Assembly (NCBI GenBank): GCA_028280145.1
Contig: JANQMM010000048.1
Span: 1 to 45,010 of the forward strand
DNA length: 45,010 nucleotides
DNA from: Minisyncoccota bacterium
GTDB lineage: Bacteria; Patescibacteriota; Minisyncoccia; Phycocordibacterales; JACZSL01
Reading direction: 5' to 3'
The number at the start of each line of letters is the position of its first letter. Within the stretch, counting starts at the first letter, position 1. The notes beneath the pieces are model-generated. The model worked only from the letters and a program-made list of their open reading frames with translations, made no database searches and had not been told where the DNA came from. Positions 8,890 to 16,952 of the stretch are shown piece after piece. Position numbers and translations under genes: made by a program.

Positions 8890-10569
8890 TTATATCTTTG
8901 ATGCTTTTATTACCTCCTCCAGCGTTGTGATGCCGTTTACAACTTTTTTAAGCCCGTCATTAAGAAGTGGTGTCATGCCAAGTTCACACGCTTTCTTGTA
9001 GATAGCAGAAGCAGAAGCTTTTTCCACAACAAGTGAACGTATCTCCTCATTCACTTGAAGCACTTCAAAAATACCGACTCTGCCACTAAAACCTGTTAAG
9101 CCACATACTTTGCATCCCGCCCCCGCGTATAAACGCATTTTTGAAAGATTTTGTACACCACTTATTTCTTTTAGCCGTTCTTTAATGAGCGGATCCATTC
9201 TAAGTGCTGACCGTTCGTTCTTGTTCAACAAATGACTCTTCTTGCAATGAGTACAGATCTTTCTAACAAGACGTTGCGATATCACCACGTTTACGGAGGA
9301 GGCAACAAGAAAAGATTCCATGCCCATTTCAAGTAATCTGGGAAATGTGGTTGGGGCATCGTTGGTATGAAGTGTAGAGAGTAAAAGATGGCCGGTCATT
9401 GCTGCATTCACTGCAATATCGGCGGTTTCTTCATCCCTGATTTCACCCACCATAATAATGTCCGGATCTTGTCGAACAATAGAACGCAGTCCTGTTGCAA
9501 ATGTAAGACCCTTTTTCTGGTTGACCTGTGTTTGTTGCACACGACTCATATCGTACTCAACCGGATCCTCTATGGTCATGATATTTACCTCCGGCCTGTT
9601 AAGAAAGCGTAAAATAGTGTACAGCGTTGTTGTCTTCCCCGAACCAGTTGGACCAACTGCTAATACCATGCCGTGCGGCTTATGTGACGCCTCCACTATC
9701 TTTTCGTAATCATTTTCATCGAGACCAATGTTTTGAAGTGAAAAGCGCTTATTGTGAGAAGCAAGCAATCGCATCACCACGTTTTCGCCCCGCGTGATCG
9801 GAATGATCGACACACGAACATCAAACGCTGTATCGTCAACCTCATACTCAAACCGGCCGTCTTGGGCAGCGGCATGCTCATCTGTTTGCAGGCGAGACAT
9901 AATCTTGATTCGAAACACCACTTTTTCATGCAAATTCATTGGATACGTAGCCGCTTCATGCAAGATTCCGTCAATACGAAATCTAATGAGTATTTTGTCT
10001 GTAAGTGGTTCAATATGAATATCTGAAGCACGGCTGTCGTGAGCATACTCCAGAAGAAGGTTCACTAACTCAACAATATCTCCTTCATCTCCTTCCCTGA
10101 CACAACATTGTATAAACTCCTCAACTTTCTCGCGAAGATCCCCTTTGTAGTATTTAAGTGCCTCTTGAATGCTGGCGTTTGTAGCATAATATATTTCTAT
10201 TTTCTTTCCTGTCTTTTTCTCTAAGAGTTTAATGAATTCATAATTATCTGTATTTGATGTGGCAAGCTTGAGGCAGTTGTTTTCTTCTCCAAAAAAGATT
10301 GCTTGTTGGGCATATGCGACAACTTCAGGAATAATATCCAAAAATGTTTTTGCGATCTGATACTGGCTGAGATCAACGAAATGGTAATTCAAATAGTCGG
10401 CAACGGTTTTACCAAAATTTTCATCAGATATCAATCCTTCGGAAACAAAGAATTCTTCAGGTGGAATGTTGTGCTTTTTCGCTGATTCTAAGGCAGATTT
10501 AAATTGCTTTGCTGCTACATGTCCCGGTGTTACAAGCAGTTTCTTTAATGTTTTTTCATCAATCTTCAT
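8890..10569 (-). CDS. pilB: Type IV pilus assembly ATPase PilB/GspE
   Basis: 559 aa from the ATG at 10567-10569. The N-terminal domain (residues about 1-140) is of the GspE-N type. The ATPase core has Walker A GPTGSGKTT near residue 306, an Asp box, Walker B DIIMVGEIRDEE near residue 370 and a His box TGHLLLSTLHTND near 393. A four-Cys zinc site follows (CTHC near 439 and CKVC near 486), as in PilB/GspE. It powers pilus extension at the inner membrane and heads the operon. A longer start at 10677 sits directly after AAGGAGG with no spacer; I prefer the shorter one because the family N-terminus begins there. No retraction ATPase (pilT) or prepilin peptidase gene is in the window. Confidence 0.94.
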   Translation of the reverse strand: MKIDEKTLKKLLVTPGHVAAKQFKSALESAKKHNIPPEEFFVSEGLISDENFGKTVADYLNYHFVDLSQYQIAKTFLDIIPEVVAYAQQAIFFGEENNCLKLATSNTDNYEFIKLLEKKTGKKIEIYYATNASIQEALKYYKGDLREKVEEFIQCCVREGDEGDIVELVNLLLEYAHDSRASDIHIEPLTDKILIRFRIDGILHEAATYPMNLHEKVVFRIKIMSRLQTDEHAAAQDGRFEYEVDDTAFDVRVSIIPITRGENVVMRLLASHNKRFSLQNIGLDENDYEKIVEASHKPHGMVLAVGPTGSGKTTTLYTILRFLNRPEVNIMTIEDPVEYDMSRVQQTQVNQKKGLTFATGLRSIVRQDPDIIMVGEIRDEETADIAVNAAMTGHLLLSTLHTNDAPTTFPRLLEMGMESFLVASSVNVVISQRLVRKICTHCKKSHLLNKNERSALRMDPLIKERLKEISGVQNLSKMRLYAGAGCKVCGLTGFSGRVGIFEVLQVNEEIRSLVVEKASASAIYKKACELGMTPLLNDGLKKVVNGITTLEEVIKASKI

Positions 10570-10880
10570 AATTGAAATCCCAACGTTACTCTCTTGATGA
10601 ATTCCCTTAACACGACCGTCTTTCTGTCTTAACAACAGAAGTGAGCACGATGACGAAAATATCTCTCGTGCAATCATCCTCCTTGAACGAGGAATACTGT
10701 TCCGTTATCCGATAAGAGGTGTGTACAGACCCAAAGAAAATGGGTTCCGGTTCTATCTTCCTTGCCTTTTCAACGACTTTTTCGCCGCTATGCGCTTTTC
10801 TGCAAATATTCCATGCGCCATTGATGGAGTTAGAAATTTTTATTCATATTTCCAACCATCATAATAATCCCAGAAATAAG

Positions 10881-10900
10881 ATGAAATTTTTATGAAATTT
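10881..10900. promoter_or_regulatory. Direct repeat ATGAAATTT x2, 11-bp spacing
   Basis: ATGAAATTT occurs at 10881-10889 and 10892-10900, one helical turn apart. This is the arrangement bound by OmpR/PhoB-type regulators. It lies in the 468-bp divergent region between pilB and the response-regulator gene, about 40 bp upstream of the latter's candidate -35 box. Apart from this repeat and the candidate promoter, I see no feature in the region. Confidence 0.45.
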
Positions 10901-10937
10901 ATCTCATAAAAAAATAAAAAGGCTAGAATAAGGGTGG

Positions 10938-10966
10938 TTGGGTGCCCAAAAAATGTCTTGTATACT
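10938..10966 (+). promoter_or_regulatory. Candidate promoter of response-regulator gene
   Basis: TTGGGT (10938-10943), 17 bp, then TATACT (10961-10966). The -35 box is weak and the -10 good. It is 72 bp before the start codon. Confidence 0.5.
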
Positions 10967-11037
10967 TAGACAAAGGAGAGATAAAGAAAAAGTGAAGAAA
11001 TGTTAATTTTTTTCAAAAATGTTCACAAAATAGAAAG

Positions 11038-11703
11038 ATGAAGATTTTAGTAGTCGATGACGATAAGGCAATACGTGATTTTCTCAAAAAATCATTAGAG
11101 GCGGAATATTTCGCCGTTGATACAGCAGAGGATGGAGAAGAAGCCTTGGCTCTCGCCCGTATCAGTAATTATGATCTCATTAGTCTTGACTGGAATCTGC
11201 CCAAAATGAGTGGTCGAGAAGTGTGCGAGACACTCCGACGAGATGGCTCTACTGTGCCAATAATTGTACTTTCGGTCAGGACAGATACGAGTTCGAAAGC
11301 TGAAATATTGAACATAGGAGCGGACGACTATCTAAGTAAGCCCTTTTCGTTTGAAGAATTCATCGCACGAGTCCGTGCACTACTTCGAAGACCCGGCCAC
11401 ATAGAAGGAGAGATACTTGAGGTGAAGAACGTACAACTTGATACGAAGAAGATGACAGTGACATGCAACAAGAAGGAAATATATTTAACCAGAAAAGAGT
11501 TCATGCTTCTTGAATATTTATTGCGAAACAAAGGCTCGGTAATGTCTCGAGGAATGATTATGGAACATGTTTGGGATATGAATGCAGACCCTTTCTCAAA
11601 CACGATTGAATCACACATCATGAGCTTGCGTAGAAAAATTGATCAGTCGGGGAAAAATAAAATCATTCAAACAATTCCGGGAAGAGGATATAAGATCGAA
11701 TAA
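11038..11703 (+). CDS. OmpR/PhoB-family response regulator
   Basis: 221 aa. Receiver domain residues 1-120: acidic pocket D7-D9, phospho-acceptor D51 (ISLDWNLPKMSG), a Ser at 79 in place of the usual Thr (IIVLS), and K101 before P102. A winged-helix domain occupies about residues 128-221, with TRKEFMLLEYLLRNKGSVMSR and a C-terminal IIQTIPGRGYKIE hairpin. It is a DNA-binding transcription regulator switched by phosphorylation. The likely partner kinase is encoded 1.9 kb downstream, with two unrelated genes in between. A PhoB-like direct repeat upstream suggests autoregulation or control of the divergent pil operon (inference). Confidence 0.95.
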   Translation: MKILVVDDDKAIRDFLKKSLEAEYFAVDTAEDGEEALALARISNYDLISLDWNLPKMSGREVCETLRRDGSTVPIIVLSVRTDTSSKAEILNIGADDYLSKPFSFEEFIARVRALLRRPGHIEGEILEVKNVQLDTKKMTVTCNKKEIYLTRKEFMLLEYLLRNKGSVMSRGMIMEHVWDMNADPFSNTIESHIMSLRRKIDQSGKNKIIQTIPGRGYKIE

Positions 11704-11863
11704 AGAATCTGTTGTAAAAAAATATGTATGTAAAGGTCATGAATATTTTTTTGTGATCTTTTTTGCATTTTTATTTAAACTTTAATTTATCAAAAATACA
11801 TGCTCAAAAAGGTATTTTTAGAAATGGACATACGTACTTTAAAATACACAGGAGGAATGAAAA

Positions 11864-12853
11864 ATGTCCGAACTACTTCATACAGTAACGCGTAGTACCC
11901 TACCCGATAACGCCGACCTCAATACGGTGTATCGACTTACCCCCATAGATCCGGACGAAGCCTACTACCAGGAAAGAACTGATAGAAATATCGGCTGGAT
12001 CACCAAAGAAGAACAGCAGATGCTCAAAGGTGCAGTTGTCGGTATCGCTGGTTGTGGCGGAATGGGCGGTACATTGGCTCAGATATTTGTCCGACTCGGT
12101 GTCGGCGAAGTTCGTATTGCGGATTGCGAGGAATTCGATCCGTCGAATATAAACCGACAATTTGCCGCAAGAAGAAATACCGTCGGCGTTTCCAAGGCCA
12201 TCGCAACTGCAAGAGCGGTGCGGGATATCAGTGACGATACCACCCTCGTCGTATATCCTCAGGGAATTGTGGAAGAAACGGTTGAAAGCTTTGTCACCGG
12301 TTGCGATGTCATTTGTGACGAGATCGAATTTTGGGCAATTGGATCTCGCATTCTTCTACATCAGTACGCAAGAATGATCGGCGTTTCCTCGTTTGTCTGT
12401 AGCACAGTCGGTTTTGGCACAAGGTTGATGAAATTCAATCCAAGCGGCCATACCATGGAGTCGTGCGTTTCACTTTCACTTGAAGATGCATTGATTATCC
12501 AAAACAAAATACAGACGAGGACCGCCAACAGTGAGGATGTTAGAAGCATTATGACAAAACTCACCACAGGTCTTGTCCCCAATGTGCACGGCTATACACT
12601 ACCCCATCACTCCTTCGATGACCATGCGCTGGTGCTTGAACGGCTGGAAAAAGAAAATAGTGCTTCTATTCTATCCACCAACCCAAGTATGGCATCAGGC
12701 TTTCTCGCCGATCATGTATTACTTCACCTCTTGAATGGCTCACGTTCAAGAGATGTGGTGGAGCCGCCGGAGCCGCCGGGTTACCTATATTTCGATGCCG
12801 CACGAATGGATGCGCGAGTTGTCACACCAGGCGAGGTGAGAGATGAAAACTAG
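11864..12853 (+). CDS. ThiF/E1-like adenylyltransferase-fold protein
   Basis: 329 aa. The Rossmann core has the ATP loop VGIAGCGGMGGT (residues 59-70), D87 in RIADCEEFDPSNINRQF with the N97/R98/Q99 signature of ThiF/MoeB/E1 enzymes, and K111. These proteins adenylate the C-terminus of a ubiquitin-like or small carrier protein, or a peptide. I see no zinc-binding CxxC pairs and no adjacent ubiquitin-like or ThiS gene. C179 and C201 are the best candidates for a thioester Cys. The C-terminal third is not recognised. Good SD (GGAGG 11851-11855). The stop overlaps the next start by 11 bp, so the two proteins probably act together. Substrate unknown. Confidence 0.85.
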   Translation: MSELLHTVTRSTLPDNADLNTVYRLTPIDPDEAYYQERTDRNIGWITKEEQQMLKGAVVGIAGCGGMGGTLAQIFVRLGVGEVRIADCEEFDPSNINRQFAARRNTVGVSKAIATARAVRDISDDTTLVVYPQGIVEETVESFVTGCDVICDEIEFWAIGSRILLHQYARMIGVSSFVCSTVGFGTRLMKFNPSGHTMESCVSLSLEDALIIQNKIQTRTANSEDVRSIMTKLTTGLVPNVHGYTLPHHSFDDHALVLERLEKENSASILSTNPSMASGFLADHVLLHLLNGSRSRDVVEPPEPPGYLYFDAARMDARVVTPGEVRDEN

Positions 12854-13448
12854 ATCTCAACTGAGTGTTAGCATTGTCACCGAACAGAGAGAAAAAGAAG
12901 GTGTTCTAAAACATGTAGAGCACGTGTATATGGAACACTTTGACGTTAAACCTCCTCCCATAGAGGTTATTTTTGTCGCCAGAGAAAACTCAAAGATCGT
13001 GGGAACGTTGGGGTTTGACTATTGTAACGGTGACGGTGAGATGCCGCTTGAAGAAATCTTTGCATTCGATAAAAACAAAACTCCGTTGACATATGATCCG
13101 CGCAGATCAATCCAATTCAGTCGATGGACCGCCGAGAACCCGAAAATTTCCATAGTGCTTATCTACGCTTCAACGCTGTATGCCTTAAACAGAGGGATGT
13201 GTTACGGGTGGAGCGAACAAAAGGAGAAAGCCGCAAAGTCGGCTATACGAGCCGGAGTGCAGCTACATGAAGTATGCGACGCCGTGATCAGAACAAATTC
13301 AATTCCCCGAGAGATAAGACGATTCTACACGACTAAGCCCGCGCCCAAGCTCTACATGGTTGAGCTTGGACAAATGTTACGCGCAGCCTCAAAACGAACA
13401 TCTTTATTGATAAGTAGTGGGGTGTTGCATTTGGAGAAAAGTGCCTAG
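12843..13448 (+). CDS. GNAT/LuxI-like N-acyltransferase (putative)
   Basis: 201 aa. The pattern is that of LuxI/FeeM/thermostable-hemolysin type N-acyltransferases: VIFVARENSKIVGTLGFDY (an oxidised-substrate strand pair near residues 43-61), an acidic PLEEIF segment, IQFSRWTAE near residues 90-97 in the position of the family's E-x-GRLAV-like strand, then an ALNRGMCYGW helix-turn. I infer transfer of an acyl group to an amine. The start overlaps the ThiF-like gene by 11 bp and has its own SD (GAGGTG, spacing 4). The final 30 residues are unassigned. Remote assignment: a general GNAT is the safe reading. Confidence 0.6.
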   Translation: MKTRSQLSVSIVTEQREKEGVLKHVEHVYMEHFDVKPPPIEVIFVARENSKIVGTLGFDYCNGDGEMPLEEIFAFDKNKTPLTYDPRRSIQFSRWTAENPKISIVLIYASTLYALNRGMCYGWSEQKEKAAKSAIRAGVQLHEVCDAVIRTNSIPREIRRFYTTKPAPKLYMVELGQMLRAASKRTSLLISSGVLHLEKSA

Positions 13449-13481
13449 GAAAAAAGGTGTCTACTCGAGCCTTGATTTGAG

Positions 13482-13520
13482 CCTCAAGTCTCTCAGAAAT
13501 GTTTGACTTGAGGTTTTTTT
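13482..13520 (+). terminator. Terminator after acyltransferase gene
   Basis: CCTCAAGTC (13482-13490) pairs with GACTTGAGG (13505-13513); loop 14 nt; then seven T. It closes the ThiF/acyltransferase unit. Confidence 0.8.
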
Positions 13521-13521
13521 A

Positions 13522-13527
13522 TATAAT
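13522..13527 (+). promoter_or_regulatory. Candidate -10 box of kinase gene
   Basis: A perfect TATAAT lies directly behind the terminator T-run, 22 bp before the probable original kinase start at 13550. No good -35 is present at 16-18 bp; TTGACT lies at 13 bp. Confidence 0.35.
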
Positions 13528-13549
13528 GAGTTTGAGGGCATGTAATTCT

Positions 13550-13624
13550 ATGACGCCACCACTGTTTCTATTTAGTGTTATATCAATTCTTGTTTTTTTG
13601 GTTGGTTTTTATGTTTTCTTATAA
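13550..13624 (+). pseudogene. N-terminal fragment of the histidine kinase, cut by TAA
   Basis: ATG at 13550 opens a 24-codon stretch reading MTPPLFLFSVISILVFLVGF and so on, a first membrane helix typical of sensor kinases with a multi-helix N-terminus. It ends at TAA (13622-13624). The same frame continues without another stop into the kinase gene, and the codons just after the TAA (reading NQKGVVHRVFFLFSLG) fit the expected loop and second helix. AAA (Lys) to TAA would explain it. Confidence 0.65.
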
Positions 13625-13666
13625 AATCAAAAAGGGGTTGTTCATCGTGTTTTTTTCTTATTCTCT

Positions 13667-15517
13667 TTGGGTGTAACTACGTGGGTCGCGAGTTTTGTGT
13701 TTCTTGCTTTAACAGAACTGCCAGTATTCGCAAAACTCATACTTCTTGGCGGAACTCTCGTTGTCGGAACACTTTATGTACTTTCATATATATTCCCACA
13801 AAAAGACAAGGTTCCCGCAAGAGTTTTGTTAGCACTGTTGCCACTATACACTACGGCCATAATTATTTCATTTTCACCACTAATTATACAAGGAGCAATC
13901 GTACACCAAGACGGCCACCTTGAACCAATAAACGGACCTCTGTTTCCTTTGTTTGCGGTAATTTTCATCGTATATATCGTTGCCACGATAGTGCAATTTT
14001 TAAAAAGTTACCGTTCCTCTGCAGGACGTGCGCGTTTGCAAATAAGATACTTTTTCATGGGGCTGGGTATTTTTATAGTAGCAGCGGTTATTTTTGATGT
14101 GATACTCCCCTGGATTGGAATAACGGAACTCAATGTGCTTGGCCCCATGGCCTCACTAATATTTGTAGGATCTACTGGTTACGCTATTGTTCGACATCAA
14201 CTACTTGACATCAGGATCGTCATCCAACGAGGTATTATTTACACGACATTGTTTGTCCTGATTATCGGATTGTACCTCTCACTTATAGCTTCTCTTGGTT
14301 ACCTGGCACACATCACCGCAGATTTAGCAGCGATTATTGCTGCAGGTATTACCACAATCATAGGTATTTTCACTACCCCGACGATTGATCGCTATCTGCG
14401 AAAAATTACCGATGCGTTTTTATTTAAAGATAGATATGATTATTCTGAAGCATTGTATGAGCTGAGTAAAATACTAAACCATAACGTTGACGTTGACACC
14501 ATAACGAATGAATCTGAAGAAGCGTTGCGGAACATACTTCGCGTATCAAGAATAGAGATTTTTTCAAATAGTAAATTTAAAAATTCCAAACATATAAAAA
14601 AGGAAGAAGGCGAATTGCTAGTACCAATCAGTTATAAAAATCAGGTACGAGGATGCATTATTGTAGGATTGAAACGTTCCGGCGACCCTTTTACCAAAAA
14701 AGACCAATCGCTTTTGAACACCTTTGCCGAGCAAGCGGGCATTGCACTTGAAAAGGCAAGTCTTTTTAGAGAAGTGGAAAGTTATTCGCATAAACTTGAA
14801 GAAAAAGTTCGAAATAGAACCGCAAAAATAGAAAAGCTACAAAAAGACCAGGAACAAATGATAATTGATATATCTCACCAACTCCAAGATCCGCTGACTA
14901 TCGCAAAACTTGAAATTGAGACGATCAAAGAAGAACCTTCGCAAGGCAAAATCGTCACCACACTTGAAAAATCACTTGATGACATTTCAGACTTCACTTA
15001 TCGTTTAATACGACTTGCAAGACTAACCCACTCACCCGCAAAAATTGAAAAAGAGATGCTTAGTATGAGTGACATGCTTAAAGAGACAGTTGAATATTTC
15101 GAGATAATAGCGCAGGAAAAAAGAATAACCGTCATGTACTACATAGAACCGGATCTATACATGTATGGGAATAGAAAGAGTCTACAGGAAGTAGTAACCA
15201 ACCTGCTTTCCAACGCCATAAAATACAACGTACGAGATATAAAGGATAAGAGAATATATGTTGGTTTATTTGAGAAAGACGACAACATTGTATTAACCGT
15301 GCAGGATACCGGTATCGGCATCGCTACAGAAGAGCTTCCTTTGATATTTAATAGATTTCACAAAGTAAAAAAGGACCCTGCCTTAAACATCAAAAGTGTT
15401 GGTTTGGGACTTTCCATTGTAAAGCGCATTGTCGACCTTCACGGTGGAAATATAGATGTTTTAAGCGCTATAAGTAAAGGTGCGACATTTACCCTCTCGT
15501 TTCCCAAAAAGAGCTGA
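13667..15517 (+). CDS. Membrane sensor histidine kinase (N-terminus interrupted)
   Basis: 616 aa as an open frame from a TTG at 13667. It has about seven remaining hydrophobic helices (residues 1-240), a GAF-like domain (about 255-365), a coiled linker, then HisKA with DISHQLQDP and phospho-acceptor H404. The HATPase domain has N box TNLLSNAIKY (511-520), G1 DTGIG (547-551) and G2 VGLGLS (578-583). It is a complete catalytic kinase and likely partner of the response regulator at 11038. An in-frame TAA 43 bp upstream separates it from its probable first membrane helix, so either translation restarts at a non-ATG codon or the gene is newly broken. Confidence 0.88.
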   Translation: MGVTTWVASFVFLALTELPVFAKLILLGGTLVVGTLYVLSYIFPQKDKVPARVLLALLPLYTTAIIISFSPLIIQGAIVHQDGHLEPINGPLFPLFAVIFIVYIVATIVQFLKSYRSSAGRARLQIRYFFMGLGIFIVAAVIFDVILPWIGITELNVLGPMASLIFVGSTGYAIVRHQLLDIRIVIQRGIIYTTLFVLIIGLYLSLIASLGYLAHITADLAAIIAAGITTIIGIFTTPTIDRYLRKITDAFLFKDRYDYSEALYELSKILNHNVDVDTITNESEEALRNILRVSRIEIFSNSKFKNSKHIKKEEGELLVPISYKNQVRGCIIVGLKRSGDPFTKKDQSLLNTFAEQAGIALEKASLFREVESYSHKLEEKVRNRTAKIEKLQKDQEQMIIDISHQLQDPLTIAKLEIETIKEEPSQGKIVTTLEKSLDDISDFTYRLIRLARLTHSPAKIEKEMLSMSDMLKETVEYFEIIAQEKRITVMYYIEPDLYMYGNRKSLQEVVTNLLSNAIKYNVRDIKDKRIYVGLFEKDDNIVLTVQDTGIGIATEELPLIFNRFHKVKKDPALNIKSVGLGLSIVKRIVDLHGGNIDVLSAISKGATFTLSFPKKS

Positions 15518-15522
15518 ATATA

Positions 15523-15551
15523 TTGCTGAAAAGGCGTTCCTGTGGTATATT
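15523..15551 (+). promoter_or_regulatory. Promoter of infC-rpmI-rplT
   Basis: TTGCTG (15523-15528), 17 bp, TATATT (15546-15551), with an extended TGG just before the -10. Predicted start near 15558. A 7-bp stem-loop, CTTGCGT (15560-15566) with ACGCGAG (15573-15579), would form the very 5' end of the mRNA. Confidence 0.65.
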
Positions 15552-15592
15552 TTACGTCACTTGCGTGCTAATACGCGAGTATTTAAGCCATT

Positions 15593-16204
15593 TTGAAAGA
15601 ACGAGTACTTATAAACGAAAGCATCACAGCTCCGGAATTGCGAGTGGTGGGTGTTGATGGAGAAAATATTGGTGTTGTCTCAAACGCAGAGGCCCAAAAG
15701 CTTGCAAAAGAAGCGGCATTGGATCTCATCATTATCTCTCCTAAAGCCAAACCGCCAGTTGCAAAAATTGTGGACTATGGTAAATTTCAGTACGATCAAA
15801 AGAAAAAGCAGCGTGAGATAAAGCAAAAAGCTCACGTTACTGAGACAAAAATCATCCAAATCAAGATAGGAACGGGAGAACACGACCTCAACCTGAAAAA
15901 GAAACGAATCGAGGAATGGCTCGAAGAGGGGCATCGCATAAAGGTTGATCTCTTCCTTAAAGGACGGTACAAGTACATGGAGTTCGATTTCCTTAAGGGA
16001 AAGTTGGAAGATTTCCTTGAGATCATAATGATACCCTTTAAAATAGCCGATCCGATCAAGAAAAGTCCAAAAGGACTCTCTTGTACCATAGAGCGAGGGG
16101 CAAAAGTGAAAGTTCAGTCGGCACGTGACAACAGAAAACAAACACCAAAAGCACAAGAAACAAAATCTGAAGATTCGAAAGAGTCTTCGAAAGCTAAAGA
16201 CTAA
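15593..16204 (+). CDS. infC: Translation initiation factor IF-3
   Basis: 203 aa. N-domain: INESITAPELRVVGVDGENIGVVSNAEAQKLAKEAALDLIIISPKAKPPVAKIVDYGKFQYDQKKK. C-domain includes EHDLNLKKKRIEEWLEEGHRIKVDLFLKGR. A Lys/Ser-rich tail of about 30 residues is extra. IF-3 binds the 30S subunit and proofreads start codons. No ATG is available: upstream of the TTG at 15593 the only in-frame codons before a TAA (15584-15586) are GCC and ATT (15590). The start is therefore TTG or ATT, and no SD is visible. E. coli infC also uses AUU, for autoregulation. First gene of the infC-rpmI-rplT operon. Confidence 0.95.
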   Translation: MKERVLINESITAPELRVVGVDGENIGVVSNAEAQKLAKEAALDLIIISPKAKPPVAKIVDYGKFQYDQKKKQREIKQKAHVTETKIIQIKIGTGEHDLNLKKKRIEEWLEEGHRIKVDLFLKGRYKYMEFDFLKGKLEDFLEIIMIPFKIADPIKKSPKGLSCTIERGAKVKVQSARDNRKQTPKAQETKSEDSKESSKAKD

Positions 16205-16221
16205 GTGCTATACGTTGCACT

Positions 16222-16407
16222 ATGAAAACAAATAAATCATACAAAAAAAGACTAAAGGTGACAAAAAACGGAAAAGTTCTGGCTCGAAAGACAGGACAGA
16301 ATCATTTTAATGCGAAAGCAAGTGGCACTGATCGTCTTGCAAAGAAAAATAGTGCTCCTGTTGCAATGACCTCGAAAGCGAAGGCTCGCTTCATAACGAC
16401 AAAATAA
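16222..16407 (+). CDS. rpmI: Ribosomal protein bL35
   Basis: 61 aa, very basic, starting MKTNKSYKKRLKVTKNGKVLARKTGQNHFNAK, which fits L35. Located in the conserved infC-rpmI-rplT order. It starts 18 bp after infC and is a structural 50S protein. Normal length for the family. Confidence 0.95.
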   Translation: MKTNKSYKKRLKVTKNGKVLARKTGQNHFNAKASGTDRLAKKNSAPVAMTSKAKARFITTK

Positions 16408-16426
16408 TCTTCTAAGAAAACATATT

Positions 16427-16774
16427 ATGGCACGAGTTAAAAGAGGAACAACAAAAGCAAGACATAGACGAAGTGTTCTTAAGCTTGCGAAAGGATATCG
16501 ATTTGGACGTCGAAGCAAAGAAAAGCAAGCAAAAGAGGCTATTCGACACGCAGGAGTGCACGCATTCAATCATCGCAGGCGGAAAAAGGCTGATTTTCGA
16601 AGGCTTTTTACTGTCCGACTTAATGCAGCAGTACGAAATTTTGACATAAACTACAGCACATTCATCAATGCCCTCAAGAAAAAGGAAATTGCACTTGATC
16701 GAAAGGTGCTCTCTCAGATCGCAGATGAACACCCGGAAACATTTGAACGAATCGTAAATCAAATAAAAGCTTAA
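16427..16774 (+). CDS. rplT: Ribosomal protein bL20
   Basis: 115 aa. It starts MARVKRGTTKARHRRSVLKLAKGYRFGRRSK and includes NHRRRKKADFRRLFTVRLNAA, both typical of L20. It is a 50S assembly protein that in some bacteria also represses its own operon by binding the mRNA. Usual length. Last gene of the operon, followed at once by a strong terminator. Confidence 0.97.
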   Translation: MARVKRGTTKARHRRSVLKLAKGYRFGRRSKEKQAKEAIRHAGVHAFNHRRRKKADFRRLFTVRLNAAVRNFDINYSTFINALKKKEIALDRKVLSQIADEHPETFERIVNQIKA

Positions 16775-16779
16775 AAATC

Positions 16780-16805
16780 AAAAAACCGCTTCTAAGCGGT
16801 TTTTT
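16780..16805 (+). terminator. Terminator of infC operon
   Basis: AAAAAACCGCTT pairs with AAGCGGTTTTTT around a CT loop, five bp after the rplT stop. Symmetric, so it may also work on the other strand. Confidence 0.88.
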
Positions 16806-16952
16806 GGTCGGCAACAACAACCACCATATACTTTCCCCTTTGTAGTGATCATAGACTACATGTGTTTTTAGGTCGTCTGGTTTCATGAAATTATTATACA
16901 CATATTTCAAAATACCAATTATGTTATCATGAAATGTCACTAGTACGCCCAC

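Noticed and set aside
10625-10680. Short leader frame starting TTG four bases after AAGGAGG, upstream of pilB
   Set aside because: A strong SD with a 14-codon out-of-frame peptide is possible, but there is no other support and pilB probably starts at 10569.
13622-13624. TAA as a recoded sense codon in the kinase gene
   Set aside because: Known CPR recoding is UGA to glycine, and here TAA ends many intact genes in the window; a point mutation is simpler.
16883-16935. TCATGAAAT twice upstream of the glutamate dehydrogenase gene as an operator
   Set aside because: Nine-bp AT-rich repeats 44 bp apart are not rare enough, and no clear promoter could be placed.
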